A stretch of DNA of 64,000 bases, taken from assembly GCF_003471165.1 (NCBI RefSeq), contig NZ_QRIL01000004.1, forward strand, positions 1-64,000, written 5' to 3'. The first letter of the stretch is position 1. Every line of letters begins with the position of its first letter. Shown here one piece after another: positions 59,960 to 64,000 of this stretch. The position numbers and the translations under genes were made by a program. The notes under the pieces are model-generated. The model saw only the letters and a list, made by a program, of their open reading frames with translations, was not told the DNA's origin and searched no databases. This DNA is from Ruminococcus sp. AM22-13. Its GTDB lineage: Bacteria > Bacillota > Clostridia > Lachnospirales > Lachnospiraceae.

Positions 59960-61479
59960 TCCTCCAGCAGCCTGATCCGGCTGCCGCTGCTGATCTCTCT
60001 GTCACTGGAAGTCACGATTTTCTGGTCACTTGATAAATCCCCGTTCTCCAGCGCAGCAGTGGAAGAATTTTTATCTTTCACATTCACATACGTTTTTCGC
60101 GCTACCAGTACCTCACCCAGGACGGTGTTCTGTGTATCTGTCACATAAACATAGTATCTGCCATTTTCCTCATACAATGCGCTCAGCGGAACACAGACAT
60201 TAAAAGGACCTGCATCCTGAGAAATTGTAAATTCCGCAGTATCTCCTATGGAAAGAGTTCCCTCCGGTACCTGTACAGAAAGAATGTACTGATTTTCATT
60301 ACTGCTGTCCTCTTTCACAGACTCCACTTTCGCTCCTGTAATCTCTTTTTCATCCGCACCTTTTAAAATTACCTCTCCGCCACTCTTTATGTATTTCAGA
60401 TCATCTTTGCTGACCTCTGCCTGAAACCGAAAGGTTCCTTTGGATTCATAAAGGACAACCGCAGCTTCCGCTCCTGTCTGGCTTCCTGTCACTGCACTCA
60501 GACTCTTTATCACACCATCACAGGGTGCTTTCACTTTTCCCTTTCGTGCCAGCACTTTCTGCAACGTTTCCAGATCTTTCTGCGCAGTCTCAAGTTCCGC
60601 CTGCGTATTCTCCAGCGTGGAATCCGAAGCATCACCGATCTGCGTATCCCGGATTGCCTGCTCTGCTGACTGAAGTTCTCTTCTGCGGCTGAGCATGGCT
60701 TCATTGACCGCCTCCTCTTTCGCCCGGATATCATCAATCAATGCCTGCTCCTGAGAATTGTCCTGCGCATTCGAATTGTCGCCGTTTCCTGATGTATTTT
60801 TATTCCCTTCGCCATCTGGGCGATCCGTATTTCCGGAATCATCGGAGTTCTCCGGATCGTCTGTATTCCCGAAATCGTCTGTATTTCCCGGATCATCAAA
60901 CTCGCTGGAATCACTGAACTTCTCCTCATCCGGTATCTTATCCTGTACGTCATTCTGCGCCGCATCCCGCTGTGCGTAATAATCCTGAAGCTTCTGTCTG
61001 GCTATGGCTGCCTCATTCTGTGCCGCCTGCACACTGTAATTTCCGCTGGAAACCGCACTGTTATAATTTTCCTGTGCATCTGAAAACTCATTATGTCTCT
61101 TCTGCTGATTCACAGACTCTGCACTGATCAGATCATTGATCTTCCCCTGCAGAACATCTATGGCATCCTGTTTTTCCTTTATGGTTTTTTTTAGATATTT
61201 TACAGAAAACTTCAGCAGCGCATCCCCTTTTTTCACATTCTGTCCTTCCTGCACATAAACCTGCTCCACCTTCTGTCCCTCCTGGGTAAAAACTGCCCGT
61301 TCTCTGGTTCCCATCACTTTACCTGTGCCGGTCACCTCATGCGTGATCACCTGATTCTGAGCTGTTTTTGTCTCTACCTGTGCTACATTCACCGAATCTG
61401 CCGCCCTGGACAGAAAAGTAAACAAAAGCATCAGGGCAAAAAATCCTGCCAGAATTTTTATCAGTTTTATTTTCTTCAT
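59956..61479 (-). CDS. HlyD/MacA-like membrane fusion (adaptor) protein with acidic repeat insert
   Basis: 507 residues from the ATG at 61479, after GAGAGG; longer in-frame starts fall inside the preceding permease gene. N-terminal helix (about 5-25), lipoyl/barrel part (GTGKVMGTRERAVFTQEGQ, VYVQEGQNVKKGD), a coiled coil (about 95-190 and 255-315), then KVKAPCDGVIKSLSAVTGSQ and a beta-barrel end. In the hairpin between the coils is a tandem acidic tract, D-x-GNTDD type (about 200-245), unusual for the family. It is co-directional with sugar permeases and the membrane protein downstream. Confidence 0.82.
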   Translation of the reverse strand: MKKIKLIKILAGFFALMLLFTFLSRAADSVNVAQVETKTAQNQVITHEVTGTGKVMGTRERAVFTQEGQKVEQVYVQEGQNVKKGDALLKFSVKYLKKTIKEKQDAIDVLQGKINDLISAESVNQQKRHNEFSDAQENYNSAVSSGNYSVQAAQNEAAIARQKLQDYYAQRDAAQNDVQDKIPDEEKFSDSSEFDDPGNTDDFGNTDDPENSDDSGNTDRPDGEGNKNTSGNGDNSNAQDNSQEQALIDDIRAKEEAVNEAMLSRRRELQSAEQAIRDTQIGDASDSTLENTQAELETAQKDLETLQKVLARKGKVKAPCDGVIKSLSAVTGSQTGAEAAVVLYESKGTFRFQAEVSKDDLKYIKSGGEVILKGADEKEITGAKVESVKEDSSNENQYILSVQVPEGTLSIGDTAEFTISQDAGPFNVCVPLSALYEENGRYYVYVTDTQNTVLGEVLVARKTYVNVKDKNSSTAALENGDLSSDQKIVTSSDREISSGSRIRLLEE

Positions 61480-61505
61480 AGATAAATCCTCTCGTTTCTG
61501 TCGCT

Positions 61506-62393
61506 CTATTCCTTGATTGCCGTGGATATGATCCCTTGTTCCAGATAATCCTGCCCTGCCAGAAAAACGATCACTGCCGGGATCAGAACCAGAACAGATA
61601 CCGCAAATGCCTTTCCTGTCTGGGAGATATCGATCTGTGGAAGGTACAGAGACAGCGGCCACAGACTTTTGGTCTTCAGAAATGCCATTGGCTGTTCGAT
61701 CAGATTCCAGTATTCCAGAAATCCCAGAACCAGTGCCGAAATGATACCCGCAGAACCCAGAGGGATTCCGATTCTGATAAAAATAAGCAGCTCACCCGCC
61801 CCGTCCAGCCGCGCAGATTCCATCAGTGCCTCCGGAATACTCTCAAAGAAACGATACATGATAAAAACCGGAAACGTGGAAAAGGCCGCCGGAAGAATAA
61901 TCCCCCACAGATGATCCAGAAGTTTCATCTGATCCAGAACCAGATAATTACTGAGCATCATTACCTGAAAGGGCATCATCATCAATGCCACATAGATCAT
62001 AAACAGCAGATTTTTTCCCGGAAAACGATATCTGGCAAATCCCCACGCTGCCGGTACTCCCACCAGGATCTGCCCTGCCAGAACTCCGACAGTAATCTTG
62101 ACGGAATTCCAGAACATCACAAAAAACTCCGGAGAATCCAGCAGGACTTTCACATAGGATCTCAGCGTCGGATAAAGCGGAAGTACTCTCCAGAATACAT
62201 AACTGACTGCCTGACCGGAAGCAGATCCACTGTCTGCTGTCAGTACCGCCCCCAGAAGATCATTTAATTCCTTCTGCCCCATCAGTGATCCTGTAACTGA
62301 AAAAAATACCGGAAATATTGCCACCAGTGCAAGGAGTACAAGGAGCAGGCTTCCTATCTTCCTGATACGGAATATCTGCATAACTTTTCTCAT
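61506..62393 (-). CDS. Sugar ABC transporter permease (MalG type)
   Basis: About 295 residues with six predicted helices. The EAA loop reads ESARLDGAGELLIFIRIGIP, the contact to the ATPase. ATG at 62393 overlaps the upstream permease stop by 4 bases. An atypical periplasmic loop (about 35-65) follows helix 1. It imports an oligosaccharide with the preceding permease and binding protein; the ATPase is not encoded in the window and is probably a shared MsmK-type subunit. Confidence 0.9.
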   Translation of the reverse strand: MRKVMQIFRIRKIGSLLLVLLALVAIFPVFFSVTGSLMGQKELNDLLGAVLTADSGSASGQAVSYVFWRVLPLYPTLRSYVKVLLDSPEFFVMFWNSVKITVGVLAGQILVGVPAAWGFARYRFPGKNLLFMIYVALMMMPFQVMMLSNYLVLDQMKLLDHLWGIILPAAFSTFPVFIMYRFFESIPEALMESARLDGAGELLIFIRIGIPLGSAGIISALVLGFLEYWNLIEQPMAFLKTKSLWPLSLYLPQIDISQTGKAFAVSVLVLIPAVIVFLAGQDYLEQGIISTAIKE

Positions 62394-63334
62394 TCTGCCC
62401 CGCCTTTCCCCCAGGCTTTCCACAATCCCAGGATCAGCAGAAAAATCACCAGTCCGGTCACCACTGCCGCAGCCGACATCTTATCCAGCGACAGGTCCCT
62501 GTACCAGTTGTTAAACAGATGCTGAAGCAGATACATTTTTTCCTGCGGATAATCACCGGCCACCAGATATGCCTCACGGAAAACCTTAAATGCATTGAGT
62601 ACAGAAAGTACCACGATCGTAAAAAGGGACGGGAGCAGATTCGGGAGTGTGATCTTCGTAAAACATTTCCACTCCCCTGCCCCGTCCACTTTTGCTGCCT
62701 CGTAAAGTGCCGCCGGAATGGCAGACAATCCTGCCATCCAGAGCACTACATCATATCCAAGATTTCTCCATATATAACTGATCACCAGTACATAAAAAGA
62801 AGCACCTGTATTCATCCAGTCAGTCGTCTGAACAGATAACATATGAAGCAGGTGATTCAATAAGCCCTGATCGTCAAAAAGCAGTCTCCACAGAAGTACC
62901 ACTGATGCTACAGGGATTGCCATTGGCAGAAGAAAGAAACTTTTCAGAATCTGCGTAAATCTTTTCTGCCCTGCAAGCAGGACTGCTATGATCAGAGACA
63001 ATACCACCAGCAGCGGCACACACACTCCGAAGAACCGAAGTGTGTTGCCTGCTGCCAGACGAAACGCTTTGTTTGCAAATATCGTCCTGTAGTTCTCTAT
63101 CCCCACAAATTCTCCATTCACTGCCCCGCAAAAAGATCTGCGGATCACATCCACATACGGGATCAGCCAGAAAATGCAGACACCTGCAAAACTCGGAAGA
63201 ATAAAAGCCAGACCTTTTTCTGTATTTCTGAAAGCTGCACATCTTCTGCGATTTCGTTTCCGACTAAACAGCAAATCTGATTTTGCGTTCCGTTTCTCTG
63301 TTAAAGATAAGTGTTCTTTTAAATTAATCTTCAT
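62390..63334 (-). CDS. Sugar ABC transporter permease (MalF/UgpA type)
   Basis: 314 residues. A basic N-terminus is followed by six helices and the EAA loop AALYEAAKVDGAGEWKCF. The SFCG...FVGIENYRTIF periplasmic start is typical of carbohydrate uptake family 1 permeases. It follows the binding-protein gene by about 50 bases and is coupled to the MalG-type gene. Confidence 0.92.
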   Translation of the reverse strand: MKINLKEHLSLTEKRNAKSDLLFSRKRNRRRCAAFRNTEKGLAFILPSFAGVCIFWLIPYVDVIRRSFCGAVNGEFVGIENYRTIFANKAFRLAAGNTLRFFGVCVPLLVVLSLIIAVLLAGQKRFTQILKSFFLLPMAIPVASVVLLWRLLFDDQGLLNHLLHMLSVQTTDWMNTGASFYVLVISYIWRNLGYDVVLWMAGLSAIPAALYEAAKVDGAGEWKCFTKITLPNLLPSLFTIVVLSVLNAFKVFREAYLVAGDYPQEKMYLLQHLFNNWYRDLSLDKMSAAAVVTGLVIFLLILGLWKAWGKGGAE

Positions 63335-63384
63335 TCTCTTAAACTCCCTTACCTTGCAGTGTTGGGTAAGCAGCAGACAGCCGC

Positions 63385-64000
63385 TTATTCAGATAAATAC
63401 AGATTTACTTCCTGCATGATCTCTTTCACAGCATCATCCAGCCCCGTTTCTCCATTGAGGTATTTCTCACCGGATTCCGTTACTGCACTTCGGATGATCT
63501 GATTACTCTTTGCAGGTACAGTAAGTGTTTTTCCCAGATCCATGATGTTCTGTATTGCTTCATCTTCCGGAATGATCTCGTCCATCACAAACTGTTTGAT
63601 ATTACCATCTCCCGTATCATAAGAGGTTCCGATCGAGCCAATGGTATCTCCACTGGATTTTCCCATTTTCCAGTAAGCCATATCTTCATAAACCTTGCTG
63701 TTTACAGCCAGTCCTTCATCATTGCTTGCTCTCTGGGATTCCTCTTCAAACAGGAACTTTACGAACTTCTCTGCCGCTTCTTTTTCAGATGCCTTTGCAC
63801 TGATTCCCACAATGCTCCTTGGATAGAAACAATTCTCGCTTTGTCCGTTCAGAAGTCTGTAATCCAGATCCGAATCTACTTTTTTTGCAGAATCCAGATA
63901 CACCAGACCCTCCGGTGAAAGCAGACCGCCTGCCGCCACTGTATTGACTTTTACAAGCAGATCCGTTATCGATCCTGCAATATTTGTATATCCGGAACGA
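63385..64000 (-). CDS. Extracellular sugar-binding protein (C-terminal part, cut by window edge)
   Basis: The frame is open to the end of the window, so the signal peptide and N-terminal lobe are missing. Visible: FYPRSIVGISAKASEKEAAE, FVKFLFEEESQ, NDEGLAVNSKVYEDM, all typical of family 1 solute-binding proteins. It begins the importer operon that continues with the two permeases. Confidence 0.85.
   Translation of the reverse strand, partial: RSGYTNIAGSITDLLVKVNTVAAGGLLSPEGLVYLDSAKKVDSDLDYRLLNGQSENCFYPRSIVGISAKASEKEAAEKFVKFLFEEESQRASNDEGLAVNSKVYEDMAYWKMGKSSGDTIGSIGTSYDTGDGNIKQFVMDEIIPEDEAIQNIMDLGKTLTVPAKSNQIIRSAVTESGEKYLNGETGLDDAVKEIMQEVNLYLSE

Noticed and set aside
59956..61662. Longer adaptor protein starting at 61662
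   Set aside because: The extra 61 codons overlap the MalG-type gene, look low-quality, and a proper ribosome site and signal helix begin at 61479.
1..64000. CRISPR arrays, tRNA or rRNA genes
   Set aside because: No regularly spaced repeats, and no tRNA-like TTC loops or rRNA segments were seen by eye on either strand.

Overview
The window looks like a chromosomal segment of a spore-forming, strictly anaerobic Firmicute, most likely a gut Lachnospiraceae (Blautia/Ruminococcus-like). This rests on strong AGGAGG ribosome sites, an alpha/beta small acid-soluble spore protein, AddAB instead of RecBCD, a HelD recycling helicase, a clpB gene with a CIRCE operator, a DUF4250 protein, and many Lachnospiraceae-type gene pairs. 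I see no rRNA, tRNA or CRISPR array. Most genes lie on the minus strand.

Layout. 1-5600: surface and secreted proteins (a signal-peptide gene cut by the left edge, a two-fold repeated putative beta-propeller, a leucine-rich-repeat secreted protein), gene remnants, and an oxidoreductase. 5600-8560: spore protein, PspC protein, and a PadR / HAAS-DUF1700 / DUF4097 envelope-stress type operon whose promoter overlaps a perfect palindrome. 8560-25360: housekeeping genes (rRNA m5C methyltransferase, AddAB, NAD synthetase, Hsp33, a SAM methyltransferase, a lipoprotein, HelD) with a 143-bp MITE-like element beside helD. 25555-30162: heterodimeric ABC exporter with a MarR regulator. 30365-35303: LysR regulator divergent from an NSS transporter, and a NhaD-type antiporter followed by a cytidylate-kinase-like gene. 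35706-38641: clpB and a DUF4250 gene under CIRCE. 38642-42949: an accessory patch with a broken ORF, two intact class-M (SirTM-like) sirtuins plus a decayed third copy, an Rrf2 remnant, and an SPL-like radical SAM enzyme preceded by an unlisted 51-residue ORF.

43037-51168: a LytTR two-component system upstream of two GH3 glycosidases and a GtrA protein. The second GH3 is domain-permuted and membrane-anchored. A 21-bp-period direct repeat sits just upstream of its weak-35 promoter, as expected for a LytTR activator.

51372-58526: the most unusual block. A five-gene unit (CooC-type ATPase with a CxC motif, MoxR-type AAA+ ATPase, VWA protein, small zinc ribbon, second CooC-type ATPase with CxC) is divergent from a TetR gene. 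A second unit (YgbA-like cysteine protein, DUF3786 protein) is divergent from an Rrf2 gene. The two divergent intergenic regions are near-duplicates with the same back-to-back promoters and palindromes, so the whole block probably forms one regulon for maturation or protection of a metallo-enzyme (inference: nickel/iron-sulfur, CODH/ACS-like).

58874-64000: a sugar ABC importer (binding protein cut by the right edge, two permeases) co-directional with a HlyD/MacA-like adaptor and a membrane protein.
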